Assembly (NCBI GenBank): GCA_014925825.1
Contig: JACGCK010000015.1
Coordinates: forward strand, 310,001-374,000
Reading direction: 5' to 3'
Source: Pholiota molesta
Lineage: Eukaryota; Basidiomycota; Agaricomycetes; Agaricales; Strophariaceae
DNA length: 64,000 nt
Shown: piece by piece, positions 1-12,003 of the stretch
How the letters are laid out: each line of letters opens with the position of its first letter
How positions within the stretch are numbered: position 1 is the stretch's first letter
Made by a program: the position numbers and the translations under genes
Notes under the pieces: generated by a model
Seen by the model: the letters and a program-made list of their open reading frames with translations, nothing else
Told to the model about the DNA's origin: nothing
Database searches by the model: none

Positions 1-3000
1 CGGAAGCATAGGTTTCGTCGAATTCGAGACCTGGGATTTGGTTGAAGCCTCGTACGACGAGTCTAGCCTTGCGCTTTGTGATGTTGCCCGCTGCGTCGTA
101 TTTGTTCGCGAATACCCATTTGGAGTCAATGATATGTGCGTCGGATGGCGCCTCAACCCATTTGAAGACCTGGCGCTCGAGGAGAATGTCCATCTCGGTT
201 TCCATTGCTGGTTGCCAGAGATCTGAACGCTCCATCGCCTCCTTGTAATTTCGCGGGATGTAGGAGTCGCGTTGGGTTGCCATGAATGCGAGATGGGCGT
301 CTAAATCACTGTTGAGGTCCAAGATGCTCCCAGGAGGCACGACGTTGGCGAATTCGGGTTCGAATGTGAGGTTGTCAGGTCTGGGGATGGCGTCGTCGTT
401 GTGCTCCGCGGTCGTGGAAAGTGCGTGCACCATTTGCGCCCATGCCTCCCCCCGCTTTCTGCGACCGCCTCACGTTCAGCGTAGTTTCGGGATGCCTCGA
501 GAGCCTCGGAGGGTTTGGCATTACGCGCAGAGCGGCGGAGAGGGATGGGTGGAATGGGATTAACCACAGGAGTGGGAGCGGCGTGTGTGGGATGTGCGGG
601 TGTAGCGCGCGCGGAAGGAAGTGCGGCGGCGGCAGAAGTCTCTGACAGCGTGGGATGTAGTGGTGGATCTGTCGTCCGTGGGCGCGCCGCCACAACGTTT
701 TGCATGCTGGGCCTAAGTACTCCGGCGGTGGACGTGGGCGTCACAGTAGGAGCGTCGGGACCATCTTCAAGCAGTATGTCGTTGAAGTCCGTCGATGGCG
801 TCCTGTGGCCTTGTCCTTCCTCGAAAATGACATCTCGACATTTAATAATAGACCGCGTCGCAGGGTCATAGAGCTTATAGGCGCTACGCCCGTAATAGCC
901 GATCAGGACGTATTTGATCGATCGAGGGAGCAGCTTCGAGTGTTCTATTTCGGGCGCAATCTTGGCATAGGCTGTGCAACCGAAGGGGCGTAGATGGGAG
1001 ACATCCTGTCGTTTTCCTGTCCACACCTCCCATGGGATAACGCCTGGGTTACGCGCGGAGGGGATGAAGTTGTCGACGTAGATGGCAGTGGCAGCGCACT
1101 CGGCCCATAGGCCTCTGGGAAGACCGGAGTCCGCGAGCATGCAGCGGACACGCTCAATAACAGTACGAATTCCACGCTCCGCTACACCGTTCTGAGCATG
1201 AGCATACGGTGCACCTGATTCCATGATAATGCCCTTCTCCCGCAGAAAGTCGTCCCATTTCTCGTTTCGCCACTCCCGTCCCATGTCCACACGCAGGCGC
1301 TTCAACTTCTTCCCGGTCTGGTTCTCAGCTTCGGCGACATATTCTTTCAGCGCGTCCAAGGTAGCATCGGCGGATTTGTGGGTGATGAAGTAGCCGTGCT
1401 TTACAGAAGACTTGCCGTCTGTCATAAGCATCATATAGGATGCGCCGCCGAAAGAAGGTGAGCTTGTCATCACAAATAGATCACAGTGCACACGCTCAAG
1501 GACTTCCTTCTCCTTCTCGAACTTCTCGTCGTATGGTCGGGCTGTGTGTTTGCCATATATGCAGTCCTCGCATGTGCCCCTCGCGTCGATATCACCAGTG
1601 ACCTGAAGGCCGTCAAGCAATCCCTGCTTAGCGAGTGCGCGGATCGACGACACACTCGCGTGCCCAAAACGACGATGCCAGAGTTCCAAGTCAGCGGGCT
1701 TCTCGTGCGATTTGGCTGCCATGGCATGGACCGCGTCGGTGAGATTTAGCTTGTACATTGAGCCTGCCCTTTCGCCCATCATGAAACTTTCCCCAGCAGG
1801 ATCAGTGAAGGTAGCACGTCCATTTCCGAATGCCACGGTGAAGCCGGCAATATCGAAACGTCCGACGGAGATGAGGTTCGCGGTGAGGTCTGGGGTGTGA
1901 AGAACCGAGCTGAACTTTAGTGTGGTGCGTACTCCAGGCGATTCGACGACTTTGGTGACTGAACCCTGGCCCAAGATACGGAATTTCGCGCCTTTACTCG
2001 CAGACTGGCCCTCCCGCGGTACATTGAAAGCGACATAATCACTTCCGAAATCTGCGCGGCTAACAAAACAGTGATCGCTCGCGCCGGAATCAATGTATGT
2101 GAGACTCTCGGAAGCGTTCATGCTTGGGACAGTGAGGAGGGCAGCGTCAGATACGACGACGTTTTCACTGGTGTCTGCCATGAGGATGGTGTAGACTTTC
2201 TCGGTGATGTTTGGTGTGGCATCAGCAAGTGCGACCGTTGCGGTGGAGGCTGTAGGTGTGGAGGTTTGAGCATTGGATGTGTTTATGACTGGTTTCTTTC
2301 GGAAGTGAGGAGGGAACTGGCCCTCCTTTCCGCCACCTTCCCAATAGCAATCAGGGATGAGATGGCCTCGGCGACCGCATTTTGGGTTGGTGCACAGGAG
2401 GTTTGATTTAGAGGAGTTCTTTGTACTCGTTGCGAGCGCTGTAATCCCTCCTTTCCCAGTAGATGCAGCTCTTCCGACTCTAGCCCAGTGCAAGTTAAGC
2501 TTTGAGATTAGATCTACCGATGTCTGCGTATCATACAACGTAGCAACAATTGTGTCCCAGGAAGGAGGAAGGGAGGCAAGGAGTATGATGATGAAGTCCT
2601 TGTCAGATATGTTTGCACCAACGTCGTTTGCCGCTGACCACTTTTCGCGCAGGCTTGTAATGTGGGCTGTAAGATCATCTCCATCGCGTAGCATGGTGTT
2701 GCGAAGCTCGCGTTGCGCGTTGACAGCAAAAAGAGTTGACTGTACAGCGTACAAGTCTTTGAGCGACTTCCAGGCTTCCGCGGCAGTCCCGTCTGACTTC
2801 ATGCCTAAGCCGATGGGGTTCGTGCAGTTGTAAAGAAGTAGGCCCATCGCCCAGGCATCGCGGATGGTCCATTCGTCCAGTGATGGATTCATGGAATACC
2901 ATGGCGTAGATTCGGATGAGTCAGGGGTAGTGGAAGTGGTAGGTGCGCTCGTGGCCGTTGTGGTCCCTGTCGTTTCAGCAGCAGCTGGGGGCAAAGGTGT

Positions 3001-3159
3001 ATTGCGTTCGGCGGGTTTGGGAATCAAGCCGTTGAGATATTTCTCAGCGCTGCGTATTCTGGCCGTCGTTACAATCCATCGGTTCCAGGATGGCCAGTTT
3101 GTACCATCGAATTTCTGGCCGTCCGGTAGGATAGGGGGTGTGTGTGTTTGGGAAGTCAT
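1..3159 (-). mobile_element. Ty1/copia LTR retrotransposon, gag-pol (3' part beyond window)
   Basis: Gag-pol of a Ty1/copia element read on the minus strand. The main frame starts at 3159 and is open to 301 (952 codons). It shows a copia gag region; a zinc-knuckle-like motif CTNPKCGRRGHLIPDC followed by the GGGKEGQFPP segment common in fungal copia gag; the protease motif YIDSGASDHCF; a GAG-pre-integrase motif (LWHRRFGHAS); and an integrase core with conserved acidic blocks (HCDLF, RVDMGREW) and NGVAERGIRT. At the run of six C at 448-453 the protein continuity moves to another frame. That frame holds the start of reverse transcriptase (KWVFANKYD, then KARLVVRGF) down to base 1. One base appears to be missing there, so the copy is either inactive or misread. 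The remaining RT, RNase H and 3' LTR lie outside the window. The family call is firm; the activity of the copy is unknown. Confidence 0.93.
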
Positions 3160-3230
3160 TTGCGTGTATGTTCAAAGTGTGCGTTTGATCTGTCTTGTGT
3201 TGCGTCTGCTCGTAAGTTCAAGAAAAGGCG

Positions 3231-3242
3231 GGGCCCATAACC
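3231..3242 (-). other. Copia-type primer-binding site (initiator Met tRNA anticodon region)
   Basis: On the plus strand these bases read GGGCCCATAACC, the anticodon stem-loop sequence of eukaryotic initiator Met tRNA. Read with the element, the reverse complement GGTTATGGGCCC sits directly after a sequence ending in CA, where an LTR should end. Drosophila copia is known to prime from an internal initiator-tRNA fragment with the same core. This fixes the inner boundary of the 5' LTR at about 3243. Confidence 0.75.
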
Positions 3243-3720
3243 TGAAATACGAAGTAAAACTCAGAGTCAGACACAGTATGTGGTGACAGATATGATATTG
3301 TAGGACTACCTGAAATACGAAGTAAAACTAATGATAGGGTAGTCAATATGAGAATGAAGTAAGATATAACAATGTGCACACCTCAGAGTCAGACACAGTA
3401 TGTGGTGACAGATGAGGTGTGCGATACGGGGGCTTGTAGTTTAAGTACGACGGAAAAGTATCCGGGTGAGCACGATGTCGTGCTCGCCCTTGGAGTAAAA
3501 TATGAAATAAATGTGAGTGGTGCATGCGAACGTGCATAACTGGAATAGGAAAGTGATTTGATAAGAGCGGCAAGCGAAGATAGGCAAAAGATAGGTATAG
3601 GGGTGCCAAATGGGCGGAAAGAGAGTCCGTAGGAGTCGATGCTCAACAAAGTCAAACGGCGACAGATATGGAACGGAAGGATGCTGGCGAGCTTTAGATA
3701 CGCAAGCTGCGGTTGAGTTG
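3243..3720 (-). repeat. Putative 5' LTR of the copia element (outer end undefined)
   Basis: The segment begins with TG immediately outside the primer-binding site, as expected for an LTR terminus. It carries an internal repeat: a 21-base unit at 3241-3261 recurs at 3310-3330, and a roughly 31-base unit at 3260-3291 recurs at 3382-3413. The outer end cannot be placed because the matching 3' LTR and the second target-site duplication are outside the window, so 3720 is only a guess. Confidence 0.45.
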
Positions 3721-5504
3721 GAGTGTCTAAGAAAACTGTGCCGAGGAGCCTCAGGTTCTTGATTCTTCAAGTTCACCTGGCTGTAAAGCTAGGTCCCACC
3801 AGGTCGAAATTACACATGTACAAACAACGTATTACCCTTTTTGGACGCATACCGGGCTTGAAGGTTGGGAAGTCAAAAGAAAAGTTGTTACGGAACAAAC
3901 AGTTGCAAAGCGATGACGTACAACGAGGTAGGGATGTCCAAAACAAAGTCGTAACGGATTGAATAGGTGCAGATTGATTACTTGAGTTCCAAGGAGAGTT
4001 CATATGCAGTAAATTTTAAAAAAATTTGCTCAAGGGAGCCTGGAAAATAAACTTATGATTACACGCAGGCAATCAACATGCTCGGGTGCTTAAGGTGCGC
4101 CCACCTAATTGCGGTTTAGGAGCCTGATTGCACCACGAGGAAAGCTGAAAAACAAAAGAACAATATTTTTCTTCAAAAACAAGAGAAAACCATATGCCAG
4201 TGTGTAGTACAGAAAAGTAAAGAAATGCTGTACAATGTGCTTGAAATATTTAATTCCATAACCCAAGACCGAGCAGGGCGGGCTGCGGCCGCCAGCGAGG
4301 TCTGAAAAATTGACAATCTTAGGGAAACTAGACTGACCACAATTTCTGTTTATGTTTCAAAACCGCAACAAAAAAAAAAAAAAGGTTATTTGATGTCACA
4401 GCCAGGTGCTGAGGCGACGCCAGTCGCCCTTTATGTTTAGCTACACTGACAAAACCAAACACCGGCTCCTGCGGCTCGGCACCAATTTCTACTCTTCACC
4501 ACGACGGTACTCATCGTTGTCGAGCTCAAGTCCCGTCTCATACCATCTTTTGCTGATCTCTGTAAATGATGACATGGAAACTTCGAGGCTCAAGCGCTCA
4601 AGCTTAAGCACTCATACTATATGCTCCAAATCCAACTAGGGTCACTGGAGGTTCACGTTCTCCAAAGCTCACACCTAGGATTCATAGACGACTTCACCTC
4701 TACAAACTCCTCCTCCTCCTTAGGCCTCCTCGTCGATCAGCCTCCACAACCCATATTGGCAGATTTGTGGACAACTCGGAGTAACTCCGCTGTACATGTC
4801 TGTTCATGATCCTCATCAGGGATGCTGGAGATGCCCACTGAGGGCGGCGGTCATAGTGTAACGTACCGTCGTCGTCGATCACTTTTACTCTCTTTCAAAT
4901 AGTAGAGGTCTTTGTTATTCTGCACTGATTATATCAATTCATGCTAATTATCTTCTCCGCCATTGTGCAGACACTCTATTAGAGACCGAAGGCATTAAAT
5001 AGATTCCGCAGATCACTTCCTATCCACTTACATATCCCACTCGTACGCCCTGCACGTCTATGAAACCCTGCCCACGTCTCTCTTATGCGTGCCTTTCATC
5101 GCACAGGCGTTGACGCCTAAAAAGAAAAAGGAATCCAATGTCAAACCATCAGCGCGCAGGCGATTAGGAGGTTATTATACTTACAAGGGTCTATCAGATC
5201 GACGCTGTGCACTGTATTCAAAGTTAAATTAAAAACAAGCACTTTTCCTGTACCGATGCGACGATAATCCCAAGCCAACTATTTTTAGGCACTGGACGGT
5301 ACAGTGCGTATGGCTGTGATATGATGGAAGTGCACACCATCCACATCCAACTATCATCGCCCTTGTCATATCATTGGGCCTGTAGACGCTTTTAAGATTT
5401 ATCAGTTTGAGGCTGTCGTCCCATATTCCCTCACAGCCTTCTTCCTTGCACATATAAAAGCATCAGTCAGACAAGGCAGTCCACCCTCTTTTTGTTTCCG
5501 AACC
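3721..5504. other. Gene-poor stretch upstream of the first NLR gene
   Basis: About 1.8 kb without a convincing gene. It holds a run of about 15 A near 4370-4383 and only short open frames without recognisable motifs. The last few hundred bases presumably contain the promoter of the gene starting at 5505, but no motif was assigned. Confidence 0.4.
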
Positions 5505-8500
5505 ATGACCAGCAACATACGATCGTCAGCGTTACCGATTCGTGCCCACTTATCAAGTAAGAAGGCGTCCGCTATCGCAGCCTAAATTTATTAAATTCAT
5601 TGATATTAGGCATTGAGGTCGTGGGCGAGCTCGAAAAAGAGAGCTCGACTAAGAGACCAGATCACTATGCGATAATATACGTGGATGCGCAAGAAGTCGC
5701 GAAATCTGAGAAGAAGCCAAGGGTGCCTGCTCCGCACTGGGAATGGCCAGAAGACCATCAATTGTGAGTTTGCGATCGCCTCCGTCTTGGTAAACTTAGG
5801 TATATAATTCAATTTACTCATCGACATCAGTCGAATCCATCCCTCGTCGACGATTAAGGTCGTTATTTACCGGGAAACTATGGCCCGGGTCACGAAGAAT
5901 ATAATTGGACAGCATACAGCAAAAGCTATCGAACTCCTTGAGAATGGTGAGCGCATTTTTCTACCTGCATTCTTGTCGAAGGTTGACTCACTTTGGTTTA
6001 GACGGAAGTATAGGTCTCAAAAATAAGGCCGGTGTTGAAATCGCAACCAAAATCAAGATCGATTTATCTCTCATTGCCGAGCCGGAAGATCAGTTCGAGA
6101 ACTTCATGACAACTTTCAACGCAGATGTCTCCCGCCTGGATGGTGCCGTCCGAATGCATCCTGGAGTTTTGGCGCTTGGTAGAGCATTGCAGCTAACAAA
6201 AATTATCATGGATATTGTTGCCAACGTACGTCGGTCTACTGCTTTTTGATTGATCATTGTAGTGACACGGTCGCTGTATAAATAGGCCGATTCCAGCCCT
6301 ATCTTAAAGGCGTCTTGGGGTGTAATGTCTGCCGTGTACACGGTAAATAATTCAATAACTCGTTTGAAGCCATAAATTTGAATATCCTACAATTAGGCTA
6401 TAAAGCAGATAGAACTCCAGGATGGTACCGTTCGAGATTTGGCCGAAACCCTGCGGGAGATGTTAGGCATTGCCAAAGAGTATCCAGACCTGCTATTAAT
6501 CAAGGGCACGACCAATGTCATTGAAGAGATTGGCCGCACGTCGCTGAAGGTAGCGTCACTCATTCATGAATACACGAGACAAACGTTCATAAGTAAGTTA
6601 AAAATCACCATTGACACTGATGCGCCCTATCTGACTCAATTACGGTCATTCTTTAGGGCGAACTTTAAGCTCTCAGGCATCCGACATCATGAAATCGCGT
6701 ATTGCCGATTGTCAGAAGTCCTGTGACGACTTGAGGCAGAAATTCAACACGAGAGTGAATATGGACACGAATCTACAAGGGGCCAAGACACAGGGAATCG
6801 TAACAGAAATCAAGGGTGCCATGGATAACAACAGTATGTCTCGCATCCATACTATATTTCTTGTAGAAAATTCACGACGGCCATAGACGCGAATGTTCAA
6901 AGCAGATTAAAAACAATCAAGGACGACCAGTTAGGTGACTAACACATTTGATACTATCCATTCATAGTTATATCTAAAGGTTCTTTTTTCAAGCTAGGGA
7001 TATTCGACAATGGCTTTCCGCACCTGACAGTTCCAAGAACTACAACGACGCTCGCGAAAAGCATCAAAAGGATACGTGCACCTGGTTTCTGGATGGGAAG
7101 CGTTTCCAGGAATTACAGGAGAAGGCGGGTTTTCTCTGGATCAAGGGAACAGCGGGATGTGGAAAGACAATCCTATGGTATGTCTCCGGTCTGACTACAT
7201 AAGTTTCAAAGAGATTGACGAGGGACGTACGCTATCAGTTCGTCCATCATTGACAAGATTATTCAACTACATGAAGCAAATGCGTCCGCTGCATATGCAT
7301 ATTTCTTTTTTGACGGACGAGATGCTCAGAATGATCTACAACTTCATAACAAACTTCTTCGATCCCTCATCCTGCAGCTTTTCCTCCAGTGCGATGGTAA
7401 TATACCTGCGGCATTGGTGCAATTGTATGGTCATGGACACCAGCAGCCTTCAATCAGCTCTCTCGAAGACACACTCTGTCGCATTATTGATGGACTGCAT
7501 TCGGTGTACATCATCATCGATTCCCTAGATGAATGTACTGAACGCGAGAAGACGTTGCGGTGGATCAATCAAATGACCTCACGTCGAATGGGCAATCTGC
7601 GCCTGGTGGTCGTAAGTCGGCCAGAGCGAGATATCGAAGATGCTCTGCAGTCACTCGACCCGGAGTGCATTGACTTGGCAAAAGAGTATTCAAATCACGA
7701 CATTGCAATATATCTCGAGCAGGAGCTTTCCGCACTATCAGCGGTGAAAAAATGGGATGAAGGAACTCGGACCATCATAAAGTCAACGCTAACAGAGCGC
7801 ACTGAGGGGATGTGCGAGTCTTGATTTATTATACAATTCAAGTTATTTATTAACATTTACTCAAGGTTTCGATGGGTCGCATTGCAGCTCATGGAGTTGA
7901 AAAAATGCTCAAACCATCGTTCGGTTTTAAACCAGCTGGAGAATCTACCAAAAGGTTTATACGAAACATACGACCGAATTTTGTCGAAGGTTGACAACAA
8001 GGCGGACTGTACTGATATTACAACATTCCTTCGATGGCTCTGTTTTTCTGTTCGTCCAATGTACCTTGCAGAAATTGCAGAAACTGTTACTGTGGATTTC
8101 GACATGGAGGATGGGCCACAGTATGTACCAGCACATCGGTACTGGAATGAGCGGGATGTTTTGGAGAAATGTGCCGGTCTAATCACCGAATCTGAAGGTA
8201 TGATCCAAGTTGGATCCAAGTTGACAATATTAGGACATTTTGCTCAAGAATATAACAGGAGAGGTCAAGCTGGCCCACTTCTCCATCAAGGAGTATCTTC
8301 TTTCCGAGCACCTATCTGACGGAGTCACGTCGGGCTTCCATCTAATCAGTATTGAAACCTCGCATGCTCTCATATCTCAGACCTGCTTGGCCTATCTTCT
8401 TCAATTTGATGTGCCCAACTCACTGGCAGTACACATAAATGTGGCTACCTCCTTTCCACTCGCACCTTATGCTGCTAAACACTGGGTGTCTCATGCACAA

Positions 8501-10096
8501 TCTGGGGGCATTGATAATCTCGAGACATCATGCACATTGACACTAGCAAAGAAATTATTCATGTCTAACAGTGCTACATTTCCAAACTGGGTTCGGCTTT
8601 GGGATTTCGATCATAAATTAGCCTTTGAAGACATCGACTTTCAAATGGAACCAAACCTAAACCGGACTACTGTTGCTCCTGCTCTGTATTACACATCATT
8701 ATTGGGTCTGCACCAATTATCACTACATCTATCAAAGGAGGTGGACATAAATGCACAAGGTGGAAGGTACGGGACGGCACTTCAGGGAGCAGTATCTAAG
8801 GGACACAAGGCAATTGTAAAGCTGCTGGTTGAGCAGGGGGCGGATGTGAATGCCCAGGGAGGAGAATACAACAATGCGCTGCAGGCGGCATCAGCACCAG
8901 GGTCGCGGAGTGATGAGGAAATCGTGGAGTTGCTGTTGAAGAACGGGGCTGATGTTAATGCCCAGGGAGGATACTACGGCTATGGCAACGCACTGCAGGC
9001 GGCATCATTCGCAGGCAGAGATGCAACCGTGGAGCTGCTGCTGAAGAACGGGGCGGATGTGAATGCCCAGGGAGGAGAATTCGGCAATGCACTGTATGCG
9101 GCTTTATCCACAGGAAGAGACGCGACCGTGGAGTTGCTGCTGAAGAACGGGGCAGATGTGAATGCCCAGGGAGGAGAATACGGTAACGCGCTCCAGGTGG
9201 CATCATGCAAGAGAAATGAGGCGATCGTGGGGCTGCTGCTGAAGAATGGGGCGGATGTGAATGCCCAGGGAGGATACTATGGCACCGCGCTGCAGGCGGC
9301 GGCGTCACGCGAGGGAAATGAGACAATCGTGGAGCTGCTACTAAAGAACGGGGCGGATGTGAATACCCAGGGAGGATACTATGGCACCGCGCTGCAGGCG
9401 GCGGCATCCTGGGAGGGAAATGAGGCAATCGTGGAGCTGCTGCTGAAGAACGGGGCAGATCTGAATGCCCAGGGAGGATACTTCGGCAACGCGTTGCAGG
9501 CGGCATCATTCGCGGGAAAAGATGCGATCGTGGAGCTGCTGCTGAAGAACGGGGCGGATGTGAATGCCCAGGGAGGATACTACGGCTACGGCAACGCACT
9601 GCAGGCGGCATCATTCGCAGGAAGAGACAAAACCGTGGAGCTGCTGCTGAAGAACGGGGCGGATGTGAATGCCCAGGGAGGAGAATTCGGCAATGCAATG
9701 TATGCGGCTTCATCCACAGGAAGAGACGCGACCGTGGAGCTGCTGCTGAAGAACGGGGCAGATGTGAATGCCCAGGGAGGAGAATACGGCAACGCGCTCC
9801 AGGCGGCATCGCGTGTGGGAACAGACACGACTGTGGAACTGCTGCTGAAGAACGGGGCGGATATCCGTGCCCAGGGAGGAAAATATGGCAATGCGCTCCA
9901 GGCGGCATCATTTGCGGGAAGAGACGCGACCGTAGAGCTGTTGCTGAGGAACGGGGCGGATGCCCATGCCCAGGGAGGACACTTCGGCAATGCGCTCCAG
10001 GCGGCACTGCAGGCAGCGACCACTCAAAGGCACTACAGGATTGTGAAGTTGTTGCTGGCTAACGGGGAGGTCAAAACCATCTCCGCAGCCACTTAG
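5505..10096 (+). CDS. C2-helical-NACHT-ankyrin STAND protein (NLR-like), paralog 1
   Basis: Predicted signal-transduction NTPase of the fungal NLR type, a family tied to non-self recognition and programmed cell death. Twelve exons join in frame: 5505-5556, 5610-5763, 5831-5946, 6002-6225, 6286-6342, 6397-6592, 6657-6833, 6887-6934, 6994-7177, 7239-7811, 7866-8197 and 8259-10096, giving about 1316 residues. The N-terminal ~120 residues look like a C2 beta-sandwich. A helical region follows to ~340, then NACHT with P-loop GTAGCGKT (~393-400) and Walker B YIIIDSLDEC (~495). A winged-helix-like block (FRWVALQLMELKKC) and the LAHFSIKEYLL motif lead to 13 ankyrin repeats (~866-1305). Repeat consensus is close to GADVNAQGGEYGNALQAAS plus VELLLKN. 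All joined frames are open, so the gene looks functional. The start was chosen because exon 1 is the same length and phase in the second paralog. The ligand is unknown; 'receptor' is inferred from architecture. Confidence 0.9.
8740..10070 (+). repeat. Tandem ~99-bp ankyrin-coding repeats, 13 units (paralog 1)
   Basis: Thirteen consecutive units encode ankyrin repeats, most of 33 residues, several of 34-36. The inner units are nearly identical in DNA, including synonymous sites (for example the recurring gggcggatgtgaatgccc). Units 3-5 and 9-11 form a matching block: both begin with an unusual YYGYGNALQ variant and continue with the same neighbours, indicating an internal duplication of about 300 bp. 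Confidence 0.9.
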
Positions 10097-11290
10097 GGTC
10101 TTCTTTGGACTCGTGCAGTTTGATGGTCACGATCTGGATGTGGATGTGCAAAGAATAAGGTGGACATTCGCCTACAAAGCTGAAGTCCTTATCGTAGCGG
10201 TATGGGTAGAGATTCTGTACGACATTACTCAACTGCGCCAAATAAAATTGGGAAGTGTGAGCTGGATATTTCTCAAGAGCGATATAACAAACCACTTACA
10301 TCAAGTCAACCCACGTTAGCGGCAGATTATTGACCAACGTTTTTACGAAATAGCGCGTTTGATGGCGATGGGCATGGAAAGGGGGGTTGAGGAAGGTATG
10401 ATCGTGTGCAAATCTTCGGATTACAGGTTCAATTGCAAGAAAGATAAAGCTGTCCATGGTGCCGTTGGTGCAATTGGCGCGACTACCGCCGCCACAGCCG
10501 CCTGGATGGGACTGATGGGATTTCTGCGTGCGTGGAATGTTTTTAGTAAGTAAATTCCAGCGCTAAGCGTTGAATAACTGCCCACCTTGCTGCCCATCCT
10601 CGTCAAATAGTCCAATCTAGCCCTGACGCGTCCAAAACTTCCAAATCTCAATGGTTTCCCACCTCCACAACCCTTGTCGAGCCTCTTCGGCCCGTCTTTT
10701 GGCATTGGCGTTGACCATCGTCGTAAAAAGGACACTATGCGCGGCGGTGCGGAAGACGATCTGGTGATTCATGTCTGCGATGCACTTTTTTTCTATTCAT
10801 AGGTAAACTTCGGCATGTAGAGGGTGAAGTAACTGCGCACCTTATCAACGATCCTCGACAGGTAGTTCGCCGCAGCTGTGAGGCCTGAGGCCGCTGGACC
10901 TCAGATGTCATCGCTTCTCCCATTCGTATACACCTCACCGACCCGCTCGCCGAGCCTCTTCAGCCCGTCTCCACTAATGCAAAGAGGGCATGGTAGGGCG
11001 AGTAAGACAAAATTATAGTAATCGCAGGATAGTACTGCGTAACAGCTTCAGATTCGCGTTAGTGAGACTAGAACAATGACTTTAGATAGGGACTTCAACA
11101 AACCATGGGCTAATAATCGCGCTCTAGTTGAGCTCTAGCAGCGCTTTCATTTATTATCGTGATGACGTGTCAGCGCTTCAGCATGGATTACGGTAATATA
11201 GGGCGAAAGAGTTTTGAAGGACAGCGGGTTCGGGATGGGAGTATGTACGAGTTCGCGGACCGCTGTGGCAGGGAAAAGGAAAGGGACACT
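10097..11290. other. Intergenic stretch after NLR 1
   Basis: About 1.2 kb without a recognisable gene. A 64-codon plus-strand frame at 10359-10553 encodes a glycine/alanine-rich hydrophobic stretch (AVGAIGATTAATAAWMG) that could be a short membrane helix. There is no other support for it as a gene. Confidence 0.35.
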
Positions 11291-11292
11291 AG

Positions 11293-12003
11293 TGCTGCTT
11301 CGACTTGTCGTCATTTGGGTTCCCACGTCGGCCCGGCAGTCCTCTCCTTCCCTTCCACCACCACCAACCGTACTCTTTCCAGCGCGCAGAGCCACTGCCA
11401 ACTCCACCCTGTCAGATGCAGAACATGGCTGCGATCCCAAGCGCTTCTAGTGCCTTTTTCACTTCGCTTTGCTTTCCCCAGACGACATGCACACGTTCAA
11501 CACCGCTTCAAGGGACGACCAGGCGTAGGATTTCCGCGATCAAAGACGTTGTTATCATCAAATAGCGCGTGTTCTATCCCTCTACGAAGTACGTCTCCTC
11601 AACGTTTCACACCTTTGAACTCGTGTAATCTTATCCCAGGAATGCGGAAGGCCTCGCAGAGATTATTGTCACTAAATCTCGCGTATTCATGACATCCGCT
11701 GCCAAATCTACGAATTCTCAACAAGTGCGTAAATCGTTTCTTTCCCTTGGTTGCTTCGCTGAGATCAGTCGCAGTTCCATCCTCGTCAGTATATCTATGC
11801 AGGTCTTGATCACCATCTCGTAGGCCGACTACATATGGGATGCATACCTTCCTACAGACACTTGAAGGTACATATTTCATTCGTTTTTGACATCTGTCAA
11901 TAACAACTAACTTCGACTAGCAACTACCTAGACTTAGCTTCCGCGAACGTTGGACCTACCGCTGAATTATGAGTCTGGGTAAGGCTTTGCATATAATATA
12001 CTT
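11293..12003. repeat. Segmental duplication, copy A (~0.7 kb)
   Basis: This block matches 13597-14306 in the same orientation at roughly 90% identity by eye, with many small indels. The match begins at tgctgcttcgacttgtcgtc and ends just after the shared tract atataatatacttcttcccatccc (first 20: atataatatacttcttccca). No protein family is recognisable in either copy; open frames differ between copies, which argues against conserved coding. It could derive from an unrecognised decayed gene or mobile fragment. Confidence 0.7.

Noticed and set aside
8955..10007. 350-codon minus-strand open frame across the ankyrin array of paralog 1
   Set aside because: It is the antisense shadow of homogenised in-frame repeats: a frame free of stops in one unit stays free in all. 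The Pro/Ser/Arg composition has no domain.
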